From NCBI RefSeq assembly GCF_003854965.1, contig NZ_RQPI01000002.1:62001-126000 (forward strand): 64,000 nucleotides of DNA. The letters are read 5' to 3'. Shown piece by piece: positions 41,673 to 50,894 of this stretch. Both the position numbers and the translations under genes were made by a program. This DNA comes from Paenibacillus rhizophilus. Lineage in GTDB: Bacteria; Bacillota; Bacilli; Paenibacillales; Paenibacillaceae. Each line of letters opens with the position of its first letter. Position 1 is the stretch's first letter. Below the pieces are notes generated by a model. That model searched no databases, was not told the origin of the DNA, and worked only from the letters and a program-made list of their open reading frames with translations.

Positions 41673-42545
41673 TTAACCGTTCACGATTTCGCCGCCATTG
41701 ACATGCATAACCTGGCCGGTTACATACGTCGAATCGTCGGAAGCCAGATACACATAAGCCGGAGCCAGCTCTTCCGGTTGGCCCGGACGCTTCATCGGCT
41801 GGGTGGCGCCGAACTCGCTGACCTTTTTCTCGTCAAAGGTGGATGGAATGAGCGGTGTCCAGATCGGACCCGGCGCGACCGCGTTGACGCGAATGCCTTG
41901 TTCGGCCAGATTCATGGCCAGCGAACGGGTGAAGGCGAGAATAGCCCCTTTGGTGGACGAATAGTCCAGCAGCTGAGGGTTTCCTCTGTACGCCGTAATC
42001 GAAGTCGTATTGACGATGGTAGAGCCTTTTTTCAAATGAGGCATTGCCGCTTTCGTCAAATAAAACATAGAGAAAATATTCGTGCGGAACGTCCGCTCAA
42101 GCTGCTCCGAAGTGATATTCTCGATCTTCTCCTGCGGATGCTGCTCCGCCGCATTGTTGATCAGGATGTCCAGCTTGCCCAGACCCTCCACCGTTTTGTT
42201 GATGAGGTCCTGGCAGAAGGCTTCAACGCCAATATCGCCGGAGATGAGAACGCATTTGCGTCCTTCCTGCTCGACCTGGCGCTTCGTTTCCTCCGCGTCG
42301 GTGTGCTCGTTCAGATAGGAAATGACCACATCGGCCCCTTCCTTGGCAAAAGCCACGGCAACCGCGCGACCGATACCGCTGTCTCCGCCTGTAATCAAGG
42401 CCGCTTTGCCAAGCAGCTTGCCTGCCGCTTTGTATGTCGCCGGTTCATATTTAGGCCGCGGCGTCATTTCCGATTCCAATCCGGGTTGACGGTCCTGATG
42501 CTGCGGCGGCAATGTCTTCTGGGTTTGTTGACTGCTATCGCTCAT
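41673..42545 (-). CDS. Short-chain dehydrogenase/reductase, general-stress type
   Basis: 290 residues. An N-terminal extension rich in Gln and Pro (1-45) leads to the NAD(P) site AALITGGDSGIGRAVAVAFA, NNAAEQHPQEKIENIT, the catalytic Ser in VNTTSITAYRGNPQLLDY and Tyr/Lys in DYSSTKGAILAF, then VNAVAPGPIWTPLIP. This long-form SDR resembles Bacillus YhdF/GsiB-neighbour stress dehydrogenases. Substrate unknown. Single-gene unit with its own terminator. Confidence 0.88.
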   Translation of the reverse strand: MSDSSQQTQKTLPPQHQDRQPGLESEMTPRPKYEPATYKAAGKLLGKAALITGGDSGIGRAVAVAFAKEGADVVISYLNEHTDAEETKRQVEQEGRKCVLISGDIGVEAFCQDLINKTVEGLGKLDILINNAAEQHPQEKIENITSEQLERTFRTNIFSMFYLTKAAMPHLKKGSTIVNTTSITAYRGNPQLLDYSSTKGAILAFTRSLAMNLAEQGIRVNAVAPGPIWTPLIPSTFDEKKVSEFGATQPMKRPGQPEELAPAYVYLASDDSTYVTGQVMHVNGGEIVNG

Positions 42546-42747
42546 CTTTCATTCTCCTCTCGAAAGTTTGTAAAAGCTCAGACTTTCCTTAGGATGTCTT
42601 AGGGATGTGCAATTATTCGTTCCCTCTTACGATATTTAAATTAACCAATTGCCGGAAGCTCAAACAGGAGCAGGCTCAGCAAAGAGCGGTCAGCTTTGAA
42701 GCTTGCTCAGATGTTCTGCGGAGAACCCCGATGCTGAATGCCGCAAA

Positions 42748-42777
42748 ACAAAAAAACCGCCTCCGGCGGAGGCGGTT
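42748..42777 (-). terminator. Terminator after the 42804 membrane gene
   Basis: Perfect AACCGCCTCCG/CGGAGGCGGTT stem with a T run on the minus strand. Confidence 0.88.
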
Positions 42778-42803
42778 GAAGATGGGACAGCCGTGTGTAC
42801 GGC

Positions 42804-43232
42804 TTAAATAATCTCATTAAATACCATAAAGAATAGTGTAGCCAGCAAGCTTACTGCCAGCAGCGCGCTCAGTGTGCGGATTTTGCCGATTTCACTGGAG
42901 ACGTCGCGGCTCTGCTTCATGCCGGAGGCCGCCAAACGCAGCGGCTTGCTCATAATGCCGCCCAAGGCAAACATCGCGAGCAGCAGCAGCGCAACGATAA
43001 TCATCCACGGCACCGAATATTCGTCTTTGGTCATCATGTAACCGCCGGTAAGCAGTTGGATAACAAGTCCATATTGGGCAAAACGGTTAAACCCGCTGAT
43101 TGCACTCAGCGTTCCCTCCTTGGCTGCGGGAGAAAGCTTCTCCATCCGGCCGAGAATGAAAGGCAGCACCAGATAGAACCCCAATGCCAGCATGCCGATC
43201 ATATGTAAGAACATCAAAACATGCCAATCCAT
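42804..43232 (-). CDS. Four-helix membrane protein, function unknown
   Basis: 142 residues, four hydrophobic segments: about 5-28 (MFLHMIGMLALGFYLVLPFI), 52-68, 78-95 (WMIIVALLLLAMFALGGIM) and 118-138 (LSALLAVSLLATLFFMVF). A His in the first helix (LHMIG) and the overall layout are reminiscent of small haem- or copper-related membrane proteins, but no diagnostic motif supports a function. Single-gene unit between an SDR and mdh with its own terminator. Confidence 0.75.
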   Translation of the reverse strand: MDWHVLMFLHMIGMLALGFYLVLPFILGRMEKLSPAAKEGTLSAISGFNRFAQYGLVIQLLTGGYMMTKDEYSVPWMIIVALLLLAMFALGGIMSKPLRLAASGMKQSRDVSSEIGKIRTLSALLAVSLLATLFFMVFNEII

Positions 43233-43314
43233 AGCGCATTCCTCCCGATAAATCTATGATATAAGTTACATTCGTAAATATTATAACCAATTGCCGCCGC
43301 TTCTCAAAAGAAAA

Positions 43315-43343
43315 TCCCCATTTTATCGAAAATAAAATGGGGA
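43315..43343 (-). terminator. Terminator of citZ-icd-mdh
   Basis: A perfect TCCCCATTTTAT stem with its complement around a five-base loop and T-rich sequence beyond on the minus strand, 26 bases after the mdh stop. Confidence 0.85.
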
Positions 43344-43368
43344 TACCGTTCATACTTTTGTCAATTAG

Positions 43369-44310
43369 TCACACATTCACTACCGCCGTTACATTTCTTA
43401 CAGACTCCGCCGATTTATCCAGAGCCGCTTTTTCCTCGCTTGTCAGGTCCAGTTCAAACACTTTCTCAATACCCCCGGCGCCGAGCAGCGTCGGAACACC
43501 CATGAACACATTGCTGTAGCCGTATTCGCCTTCCAAATAGGCAATTACGGGCAAAATCCGTTTCTTGTCCTTCAGAATAGCCTCGGTCATCTGAACCAGA
43601 GAAGCCGCCGGCGCATAATAAGCGCTGCCGTTTCCAAGGAGTTCAACAATCTCTCCGCCGCCGTGGCGAGTACGCTCCACAATCGCTTTGATTCGGTCCG
43701 CCGGAATCAACGTTTCAATCGGAATCCCGCCGACGCTGGAATACCGTACGAGCGGAACCATGTCGTCTCCGTGTCCTCCAAGTACGACGCCGCGCACATC
43801 TTCAAACGAGACGTTGAGTTCCTGGGCGATGAAGGTACAGTACCTTGCCGTATCGAGCACACCGGACTGGCCGATTACACGGTTCTTCGGAAAGCCAAGC
43901 GCATGGTAGGCCACATAAGTCATAGCGTCAACCGGATTGCTGAGGATGATGACGATGGACTCCGGAGCAACGCGTTTGATATTTTCGCATACCGATTTGA
44001 TGATGCCGGCATTGGTATTGACCAGATCGTCACGGCTCATGCCCGGCTTGCGGGCCACACCGGCCGTAATAATCACGATATCTGAATCAGCGGCGTCATC
44101 ATAATTCGCTGTGCCGAGAATCTGACTGTCGAATCTGATGACCGGACCCGCTTCCAGCATATCAAGCGCCTTGCCTTTGGTCGGATTTTCAAGCTGGGGA
44201 ATATCAAGCAGAACCACATTACCCAATTCATTCTGAGCAAGCATTAGCGCCGTGTTGGCGCCGGTCATGCCGGCGCCCACGACTGTAATCTTGTAACGTT
44301 TGATGGCCAA
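43369..44310 (-). CDS. mdh: Malate dehydrogenase
   Basis: 313 residues, LDH-like type. NAD site [19 protein letters not shown], then [40 protein letters not shown] and the catalytic His in [16 protein letters not shown]. Oxidises malate to oxaloacetate. Starts 14 bases after icd; last gene of the citZ-icd-mdh run, as in Bacillus subtilis. Confidence 0.97.
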   Translation of the reverse strand: MAIKRYKITVVGAGMTGANTALMLAQNELGNVVLLDIPQLENPTKGKALDMLEAGPVIRFDSQILGTANYDDAADSDIVIITAGVARKPGMSRDDLVNTNAGIIKSVCENIKRVAPESIVIILSNPVDAMTYVAYHALGFPKNRVIGQSGVLDTARYCTFIAQELNVSFEDVRGVVLGGHGDDMVPLVRYSSVGGIPIETLIPADRIKAIVERTRHGGGEIVELLGNGSAYYAPAASLVQMTEAILKDKKRILPVIAYLEGEYGYSNVFMGVPTLLGAGGIEKVFELDLTSEEKAALDKSAESVRNVTAVVNV

Positions 44311-44324
44311 TGTGATTGTCCTCC

Positions 44325-45620
44325 CTACATGTGTTTGATTACTTCATCAGCAAATTCAGAACACTTTAGCTCGGTGGCTCCTTCCATCAGACGAGCAAAA
44401 TCGTAGGTAACTGTTTTGTTGTTGATTGCGGTCTCCATGCCATTGTAGATCAGATCGGCAGCTTCCTGCCAGCCCAAATGCTCCAGCATCATCACGCCGG
44501 ACAGAATAACGGAACCCGGATTAACGACATCCTTGTCCGCGTATTTCGGTGCCGTACCATGAGTCGCTTCAAAGATGGCATGTCCGGTCAAGTAGTTGAT
44601 GTTCGCACCCGGAGCGATGCCGATTCCGCCGATTTGCGCCGCCAGGGCGTCGGACAGATAGTCGCCGTTAAGGTTTAGGGTGGCAATGACGTCAAAGTCC
44701 GTCGGACGCGTCAGCACCTGCTGCAGAGCGATGTCGGCGATGGCGTCCTTGATAATGATTTTGCCATCCTGCTCCGCTTGCTTCTGGGCAGCGTTCGCCG
44801 CATCGGCGCCTTCGGCCTCCTTGATGACATCGTACTGGTTCCAGGTGAACACCTTGTCGCCGAACTCCTGCTCAGCCACCTCGTAACCCCAGTTCTTGAA
44901 CGCGCCTTCGGTGAATTTCATGATGTTGCCTTTATGCACAAGAGTAACGCTTTTGCGTCCGTGCTTGACCGCATATTCCACCGCAGCGCGCACGAGACGC
45001 TTCGAGCCTTCGGAAGAAACAGGCTTGATGCCGATGCCCGACGTTTCCGGGAAGCGGATTTTGTTTACTCCCATCTCTTTTTGCAGGAACTCAATCACTT
45101 TCTTGACCTGCTCCGAGCCCTCTTGATATTCAATGCCGGCGTAAATATCTTCCGTGTTCTCGCGGAAAATGACCATATCGACCTGTTCCGGCCGCTTTAC
45201 CGGGGAAGGCACGCCGTCAAAATACCGAACCGGGCGCAAGCAGACGTACAAATCCAGTTCCTGCCGCAGCGCTACGTTAAGAGAACGGATGCCTCCGCCG
45301 ATCGGAGTCGTCAGCGGTCCTTTGATCGCCACGATGTATTCGCGGATCGCTTCGAGCGTATCGTTCGGAAGCCACTCCCCATATGTATTGAATGCTTTCT
45401 CTCCGGCAAACACCTCGTACCAGGCAATGCGCTTGGAACCGCCGTAAGCCTTGTCTACCGCCGCGTCCAGCACCCGTTTGGAGGCTTTCCAAATGTCGCG
45501 TCCCGTTCCGTCACCTTCGATAAAAGGGATAATCGGATGATCCGGGACCTGCAGCTTTCCGTTGTCAATTGTAATTTGTTCGCCCTCTGTCGGCAGATCA
45601 TATTTTTCGAGTTTTAGCAT
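44325..45620 (-). CDS. icd: Isocitrate dehydrogenase (NADP)
   Basis: 431 residues. [40 protein letters not shown] (isocitrate-binding Ser and Arg), [16 protein letters not shown] [15 protein letters not shown], and [20 protein letters not shown]. Oxidatively decarboxylates isocitrate to 2-oxoglutarate. Separated from citZ by 155 bases that contain a long hairpin (45654-45707), and followed directly by mdh. Confidence 0.96.
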   Translation of the reverse strand: MLKLEKYDLPTEGEQITIDNGKLQVPDHPIIPFIEGDGTGRDIWKASKRVLDAAVDKAYGGSKRIAWYEVFAGEKAFNTYGEWLPNDTLEAIREYIVAIKGPLTTPIGGGIRSLNVALRQELDLYVCLRPVRYFDGVPSPVKRPEQVDMVIFRENTEDIYAGIEYQEGSEQVKKVIEFLQKEMGVNKIRFPETSGIGIKPVSSEGSKRLVRAAVEYAVKHGRKSVTLVHKGNIMKFTEGAFKNWGYEVAEQEFGDKVFTWNQYDVIKEAEGADAANAAQKQAEQDGKIIIKDAIADIALQQVLTRPTDFDVIATLNLNGDYLSDALAAQIGGIGIAPGANINYLTGHAIFEATHGTAPKYADKDVVNPGSVILSGVMMLEHLGWQEAADLIYNGMETAINNKTVTYDFARLMEGATELKCSEFADEVIKHM

Positions 45621-45653
45621 TAGTGTGTAATTCCTCCTTAAAAGTTGGTGTGC

Positions 45654-45707
45654 GGCATACGCTTCCGCCAGTCTGCTGCTGCGAACCGGCTTTAAGAAGC
45701 GTATGCC
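45654..45707 (-). other. 12-bp hairpin between citZ and icd
   Basis: GGCATACGCTTC pairs perfectly with GAAGCGTATGCC across a 30-base loop, with no T run. It may protect or process the mRNA, or tune icd expression relative to citZ; a partial terminator is less likely. Confidence 0.55.
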
Positions 45708-45775
45708 CTTTCAGTGGCTAATCCTTTGCTGACGGGCGCCCTTCTTCCCGCATACAGGCGCGCCAAAAAGACTGC

Positions 45776-46888
45776 TTATCTTTCGGTGACCGGAACGTAT
45801 TTTTGCTCCACAAGACCCGTGTATTCCGCGCGCGGACGGATAATGCGGTTGTCTTCATACTGCTCAAGAATGTGAGCGGTCCATCCCGATACCCGGCTGA
45901 TGGCGAAGATCGGCGTAAACAGCTCGCGGTCTATGCCTAATTGAGTATACACGGAGGCGGAGTAAAAATCGACATTCGGCTTGAGTCCTTTCTGTCCGGT
46001 TATCAGTTCTTCGATCTTCACGGACATGTCGTACAGCTTCGTATCGCCCTTCATCGCGCCCAGCTCGCGCGACATTTTCATCAGATGCTTCGCGCGCGGA
46101 TCGCCGTTCTTGTACACGCGGTGCCCGAAGCCCATAATCTTCTCCCTGCGCGCCAGCTTGCCGCGGATATAAGGCTCAACATTCTCGAAGCTGCCGATTT
46201 CCTCCAGCATTCTCATCACGGCTTCATTCGCCCCGCCATGCAGCGGGCCTTTAAGCGCGCCGATCGCCGAAGTGACGCCGGAGTATATGTCGGACAGCGT
46301 TGCAACCGTTACCCTTCCGGCAAAGGTCGAAGCGTTAAGCTCATGGTCGGCATGCAGCACGAGCCCCGTGTCCAGCGCCTTGACCGAAACCATATCGGGC
46401 TGCTCACCCCGGAGCATGTATAAAAAGTTCTCGGCGATGGAGAAGCCCGGCTTCGGAGCGATCGGCTCAAGCCCTTGGCGGATGCGCGCCAGTGCCGCCA
46501 CAATCGTCGGAATCTGCGCCTGCAGCTTTACTGCTTTGATCTCGTTGGCGCTTCGGCTCATATCGTCCGCAGCCTCGTCGTACAGCGCCAGACCCGATAC
46601 GGCGGATCTCAGGGCCGCCATCGTATTGGCATCCTTCGGATACAGCTTCATCTGCGCGATCAGCGGCTCCGGAATGGCAGCGAAATCGCTCAGATCGCGC
46701 TTGAGTTTCTCCAGTTCTGCCGTGGCCGGCAGATTGCCGAACCAGAGCAAAAAGGCAGTCTCTTCGAAGCTGGCATGTTCTGCAAGATCGTCGATATCAT
46801 AGCCGCGATAGGTGAGCACGCCGTCCACAATCGAGCTGATCGAAGAAGTAGTCGCAACGATGCCTTCCAGTCCTTTGATAACTGTCAT
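45776..46888 (-). CDS. citZ: Citrate synthase
   Basis: 370 residues. Starts MTVIKGLEGIVATTSSISSI; catalytic residues lie in VLHADHELNASTFAGRVTVA, GPLHGGANEAVMRMLEEIG, and MGFGHRVYKNGDPRAKHLMK, with the Asp in NVDFYSASVYTQLGI. Condenses oxaloacetate and acetyl-CoA. I chose ATG 46888, seven bases after AAGGAGAG; the ATG at 46942 lies upstream of a cre-like site. First gene of the citZ-icd-mdh cluster. Confidence 0.97.
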   Translation of the reverse strand: MTVIKGLEGIVATTSSISSIVDGVLTYRGYDIDDLAEHASFEETAFLLWFGNLPATAELEKLKRDLSDFAAIPEPLIAQMKLYPKDANTMAALRSAVSGLALYDEAADDMSRSANEIKAVKLQAQIPTIVAALARIRQGLEPIAPKPGFSIAENFLYMLRGEQPDMVSVKALDTGLVLHADHELNASTFAGRVTVATLSDIYSGVTSAIGALKGPLHGGANEAVMRMLEEIGSFENVEPYIRGKLARREKIMGFGHRVYKNGDPRAKHLMKMSRELGAMKGDTKLYDMSVKIEELITGQKGLKPNVDFYSASVYTQLGIDRELFTPIFAISRVSGWTAHILEQYEDNRIIRPRAEYTGLVEQKYVPVTER

Positions 46889-46933
46889 ATATAATCTCTC
46901 CTTTTGCCAACAGGGTTTTAGAAGTGGGTTCCG

Positions 46934-46947
46934 TGAAAACATTTACA
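46934..46947 (-). promoter_or_regulatory. cre-like CcpA site before citZ
   Basis: TGAAAACATTTACA matches TGWAANCGNTNWCA at all but one position and lies 46-59 bases before the citZ start, downstream of where the promoter should be. This suits carbon catabolite repression of the TCA genes, as described for citZ in Bacillus. Confidence 0.5.
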
Positions 46948-47329
46948 ATTTGAAGTATTCAAAAAATGAATAATTATGCATCCCACCGATTACTGTATCC
47001 GATGAAGATTTTAGGAAAGCAAAGGTGAACCTCTATTCATCATACTTGAAATTGTCGGTTACGTGAACTAAGTGAAAGCTTTACAGCGCATCAAATGATT
47101 TTATCGGAGATATAGAAAAATACTTCTTTGCCGGGCGTTTCATCATGACGTTTTCCGTTTAGGGGGATGAAAAATGGGATGTTTTCTCTGTTAGAGGAAT
47201 ATACATTAGTGCAGGATTAGACGAGCATTGCAGCATCAGACGAGCTCTCCGCCGAGACGCCCCTTTTGCATAATGCCTAATTAAAAAAAGTAGATTCTGC
47301 TGGAAACCCGGGTAGAAAGGAGAATCGGC
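46948..47329. other. citZ/ytvI divergent spacer, no gene
   Basis: 382 bases without a supported coding frame. A 17-codon frame at about 47172 (MKNGMFSLLEEYTLVQD) has GGGGGA beside its ATG but no other support. The part near 46960-46990 (ATTATTCATTTTTTGAATAC) has a weak dyad that could be a regulator site for citZ; nothing else is clear. Confidence 0.35.
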
Positions 47330-48445
47330 ATGGACCGGCTGATGTTAAAAAGAGTGCTGCGGGGCCTATGGGTCGTTCTGGCTGTATTTCTTGTTCTGTT
47401 CTGTCTCTATGTACTGGTTCCGCTCCTTTACCCGCTGTGCCTCGCTTGGCTGCTTGCTTACAGCATACGTCCGGTCGTAGAGCTTCTGAAGGGATTTCGG
47501 CTGCCGTCATGGCTTGCGGTGATTCTCTCGCTTGTGCTTTATATGGGCTCCGCCGGCCTTGTGCTTACCGCTCTCGTTACCCGGCTGGTCAAAGAACTTG
47601 CCGTTCTTGCCCAAGCCTTCAACCTTCACTCAGCCCAGTGGCATGAATTGCTCTTGTCCTGGAGCCGCAATGACAGGCTTCAATATATAATTAACCAAAT
47701 CAATCAATTTTACAACAGCAATCCGGATTATCATTCCACAATCGACAGCCATATCAGCAAAACGACAGAAACTATCGGGCTGGCCGTAACCCAGCTCGTT
47801 ACCGGCGTCTTCAACCTGATTCTGAAAATGATTGCTTCTCTGCCTTCGCTCGGTACGGTGCTGATTGTCGTCGTTCTTGCCGCCTTTTTTCTTGCTACCG
47901 GATGGGAGAAGCGGGGGCGTATGCTGTCGGATTGGCTGCCGGACGGAATCCGCAGCGCCGCAGCGGAGATCTGGAGCGATTTGCGGAGGGCGCTCTTCGG
48001 TTATCTGCTTGCGCAGCTTGTCCTGATCTCGATTACGGGGGCCATCGTCATCCTCGGCCTGCTTATTCTGGGGGTCAAGTCGGCGTTCGTTCTAGGTCTG
48101 ATGATCGGCCTTGTCGATCTGCTGCCCTATCTCGGCGTCGGCATTGTGATGATTCCCTGGGCGCTGTATTCCTACATGACGGGTGATATGTCCCTCGGCA
48201 TCGGCCTGTCTGTGCTGTATGCGGTCATTCTCATAACCCGCCAGGTGCTGGAGCCAAAGGTGCTGGCCAGCAGCATCGGCCTCGACCCTCTCGCCATGCT
48301 GATCGGCATGTTCGCCGGCCTGAAGCTGCTCGGCGCGGCCGGCCTCATTCTCGGCCCGGTCGCTCTCGTCGTGTTCAGCGCCTTTTGGCGGGCGGGCGTC
48401 TTCCGCAGCCTGCAGTCTTATATCCTCAGCGGCAGGCTGCATTAA
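47330..48445 (+). CDS. ytvI: Sporulation integral membrane protein YtvI (AI-2E transporter superfamily)
   Basis: 371 residues with about eight hydrophobic segments: two close to the N-terminus (VVLAVFLVLFCLYVLVPLLY), one at 60-80, then a soluble middle and four or five towards the C-terminus (GLMIGLVDLLPYLGVGIVMI contains the DxxPxxG motif of the family). Ends in IGLDPLAMLIGMFAGLKLLG. Bacillus YtvI is made in sporulation and sits next to citZ, as here. GAAAGGAG precedes ATG 47330. Substrate unknown. Confidence 0.92.
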   Translation: MDRLMLKRVLRGLWVVLAVFLVLFCLYVLVPLLYPLCLAWLLAYSIRPVVELLKGFRLPSWLAVILSLVLYMGSAGLVLTALVTRLVKELAVLAQAFNLHSAQWHELLLSWSRNDRLQYIINQINQFYNSNPDYHSTIDSHISKTTETIGLAVTQLVTGVFNLILKMIASLPSLGTVLIVVVLAAFFLATGWEKRGRMLSDWLPDGIRSAAAEIWSDLRRALFGYLLAQLVLISITGAIVILGLLILGVKSAFVLGLMIGLVDLLPYLGVGIVMIPWALYSYMTGDMSLGIGLSVLYAVILITRQVLEPKVLASSIGLDPLAMLIGMFAGLKLLGAAGLILGPVALVVFSAFWRAGVFRSLQSYILSGRLH

Positions 48446-48467
48446 GATAACGGGCGGAGACAACGGT

Positions 48468-48514
48468 AAAAAGAGCGACGGCCGCATGATTATCACACGG
48501 CTGTCGCTCTTTTT
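48468..48514. terminator. Bidirectional terminator between ytvI and fxsA
   Basis: AAAAAGAGCGAC-GGCCG pairs with CGGCTGTCGCTCTTTTT around a 13-base loop; works for both converging transcripts. Confidence 0.88.
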
Positions 48515-48539
48515 AGCCAGAGGCTTGCTAACCGGACAA

Positions 48540-48938
48540 TTACCTCTTGTAATAGGTAAACGTGCCGTTCTTCATCTTTTTCTCGATCCACTTCAGCAGA
48601 ACTCCCCGGTACAGCGGCCGGGTCAAGGGAAAAACAAGGGTGAAACCGATAATGTCCGTGATAAAGCCCGGAATAATCAGCATCAGTCCTCCAAAAAAAA
48701 TGCATAATCCGTCCAGCATCGTCCGGCCGGGAATCCGGCCTTCCTGCATCTGCTGCCTGCTGTCCTGCAGCACCTTTCCGCCCTCGAACCGCATCATCAA
48801 AAGGCCAATAAGCGAAGTCGAGATCAGCAGCAGCAGCGTCTTGGACACTCCGAACCAGGACGACACCAGAATAAAGCCGAACAGTTCTATGGCAGGAATA
48901 ATAAATAACGCGGCCCACAGCCCGTTTCTTTTAATCAT
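48540..48938 (-). CDS. fxsA: FxsA-family membrane protein
   Basis: 132 residues, three or four membrane segments: LWAALFIIPAIELFGFILVS at the start, FGVSKTLLLLISTSLIGLLM, then DGLCIFFGGLMLIIPGFITD, which holds the conserved LxIPGFxTD of the family. In E. coli excess FxsA blocks F exclusion of phage T7; its normal job is unknown. The ATGA overlap with the preceding thioesterase gene suggests coupled translation. Next to ytvI as in Bacillus. Confidence 0.92.
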   Translation of the reverse strand: MIKRNGLWAALFIIPAIELFGFILVSSWFGVSKTLLLLISTSLIGLLMMRFEGGKVLQDSRQQMQEGRIPGRTMLDGLCIFFGGLMLIIPGFITDIIGFTLVFPLTRPLYRGVLLKWIEKKMKNGTFTYYKR

Positions 48939-49468
48939 ATCGTCCCCCTTTCTTCCCTCAGCGCGTTCAATATTCCGCCGTAAATTTCGGGCAGCGCCCT
49001 GTCCAGCCGCACGGGTTTAAACTCCCGGTTGACCCAGGCATGGCCGGTAAAACCCGATACCAGCAATTCACCGTCTGCCGAGGATTTGAAGCCTTGGGGG
49101 AAGGAGTCCGATTCCGGTCCGTTCAAGCCGCTTCCGGCTGCCCCCGGCCCTGCCACACGGCGCACCTCGTATTCAAAAACCAACCGGAGCGGAGTAAACG
49201 ACGTCATGCGGGTATAGACGGTAACGGTATCGTCGTACTTCGCAGATCGTTTGAACTTCAGCTCCGCCGAGAGAACGGGAAGCAGCAGCCCGCTGTTCTC
49301 CAGATCAAGATAGGTGAAGCCGAGTCCGCGCAGCATTTCGGTCCGTCCGATTTCAAACCAGATCAAATAATTGGAATGGTATACCACGCCCATCTGGTCG
49401 CTCTCCTGATAGCGGACCCGAAACGATGCGGCATGCCAGTGTCCTGACAGAAAATCTTGAGTTTCCAT
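48935..49468 (-). CDS. Acyl-CoA thioesterase, YbgC/FadM type (hotdog fold)
   Basis: 177 residues. FRVRYQESDQMGVVYHSNYL near residue 15-38 is the family's Asp/Tyr active-site region, followed by IWFEIGRTEMLRGLGFTY, and LKFKRSAKYDDTVTVYTRM. Longer than the usual 130-140 residues because of a Gly/Ser/Pro-rich insert at about 108-130 (RRVAGPGAAGSGLNG). Likely hydrolyses acyl- or hydroxybenzoyl-CoA; substrate unclear. Starts at 49468 behind GGGGGGATC and overlaps fxsA by four bases. Confidence 0.87.
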   Translation of the reverse strand: METQDFLSGHWHAASFRVRYQESDQMGVVYHSNYLIWFEIGRTEMLRGLGFTYLDLENSGLLLPVLSAELKFKRSAKYDDTVTVYTRMTSFTPLRLVFEYEVRRVAGPGAAGSGLNGPESDSFPQGFKSSADGELLVSGFTGHAWVNREFKPVRLDRALPEIYGGILNALREERGTI

Positions 49469-49506
49469 GCGTGATCCCCCCTTAAATAAGCATGGCCTAT
49501 GCAGTC

Positions 49507-50694
49507 TTATATTTCCGTTTGAGCACTTAAGCCTTCAGCCGCCGCAGACAGCTGCCTGCGGGAGCTTCTGGCCACATAAATCAGCAGCACCGCTCCGGCG
49601 GCTGAACTGATCATACAGGAGACGTTCATGAGCTGTACGCCCCCCTGGCTTAGCAGAACACCGTTAAGCAAATTTCCGACAATGCCCGAAAGACCGGAAA
49701 ACACCATATTAAACACACTTTGTCCGGTTGCCTGCATATCCGCCGAAGTCGTCTGGGAGACGTATTCAACCGCTGCGACCAAAAAGAACCCGAAGGACAA
49801 CCCGTGCAGCGCCTGAACGCCGATCATGGCCGCAGGATACGGAAAGACAACCTGGATCGCCCAGCGAAACACATAAATCAGAGCGGCCAGCAGCAGCGTC
49901 CTCTCTCTCCCGATTTTGCCAATAACCCGCGAAGCCACCAGCATGGAGGGCACATTAGTTATGGAAGCGAGCATCAGCGCTATTCCGGCATACTGTGTCG
50001 AGCCTCCCACCGACTGGAACGCCAGCACAAAGTAAGTGCCAAACGCCGTCATCGTCTGGTTCACGAGAAAGCTCCCTCCCAAAAAAGCGAGGAAAATGCG
50101 GTTCCCAAGCAGTTGCCTCATCCCTTGAGCGAAAGACTGGGCCATGATAGCATTCCCTTCCGCTTCCTTCGGCAGTGTAACTGCGACGAGTACAGCAAGC
50201 AGGTTGAATAATAGAAAGGGCATCCAAATGGTCGAAACGGAAAAGGAAGACACATACACCCCGCCGATGTAGCCTCCGGCAGCCGCGCCAAAGCTGAGCA
50301 TCAGCCGGATGCTGCCATAGGTGGAGCCCGCTCTTTTCGCCGCGGCGATCGCGTAGGAATCGGCTATGGGAGCCTGAGTGGAGGAAAAAACGGTGGATAC
50401 CATATAGACCGCAAACAGGACGATAAAATACTCCGACCGGTAAAAAACGGCGAGCCCCGCCGGAACGGCGACGCTCAGGATAAGCACCAGACGGGTCTGG
50501 TGATACCGGTCGGAAACAATGCCCCATACCGGCTGAAAGAGGATGGCGACAAGCGTTCCTGTTGCCATCAGCGCCCCCACCTGCCCGCTGTTCAAACCGT
50601 TGTCAACGAGCAGCAAAGTGAGATAAGGCGTAAACAAGCCCCCGCCAAGGCCCAAAAACAAATAAAAGACACGCAGCTTCAGCAATTTTTCCAT
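49507..50694 (-). CDS. MFS transporter (MFS_1-like/LacY-related)
   Basis: 395 residues, 12 hydrophobic segments, with VWGIVSDRYHQTRLVLIL as the loop 2-3 motif and ARLMSF-like IRLMLSFGAAAGGYIGGVYV in helix 4-5. ILQPV-like FQPVWGIVSD and SLSFGFFLVAAVEYVSQTT are typical of the 3-phenylpropionate/sugar-related branch, suggesting export or uptake of a small organic molecule; the substrate cannot be assigned. Follows pyk after a terminator; the start at 50694 is preceded by a GAGGACATAAG-like site. Confidence 0.87.
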   Translation of the reverse strand: MEKLLKLRVFYLFLGLGGGLFTPYLTLLLVDNGLNSGQVGALMATGTLVAILFQPVWGIVSDRYHQTRLVLILSVAVPAGLAVFYRSEYFIVLFAVYMVSTVFSSTQAPIADSYAIAAAKRAGSTYGSIRLMLSFGAAAGGYIGGVYVSSFSVSTIWMPFLLFNLLAVLVAVTLPKEAEGNAIMAQSFAQGMRQLLGNRIFLAFLGGSFLVNQTMTAFGTYFVLAFQSVGGSTQYAGIALMLASITNVPSMLVASRVIGKIGRERTLLLAALIYVFRWAIQVVFPYPAAMIGVQALHGLSFGFFLVAAVEYVSQTTSADMQATGQSVFNMVFSGLSGIVGNLLNGVLLSQGGVQLMNVSCMISSAAGAVLLIYVARSSRRQLSAAAEGLSAQTEI

Positions 50695-50820
50695 GTTGTT
50701 CTTATGTCCTCTCCATCCATTAACGATATGCCCATTCCCTGCCGCCTCCGCCGCATATTATATATCTTACAAAAAAAAAGAGGCTGATCACAAATCCAGC
50801 ACCTGTATTATTTCCACGCA

Positions 50821-50850
50821 AAAAGCAATGGCGAAAATGCCATTGCTTTT
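50821..50850. terminator. Terminator after pyk
   Basis: Perfect AAAAGCAATGGC/GCCATTGCTTTT stem with A/T runs on both sides, 45 bases beyond the pyk stop. Confidence 0.88.
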
Positions 50851-50894
50851 ATTTCAAACCTTATAGCGTGATCTTAAAAAACCGTTATCGCAAA

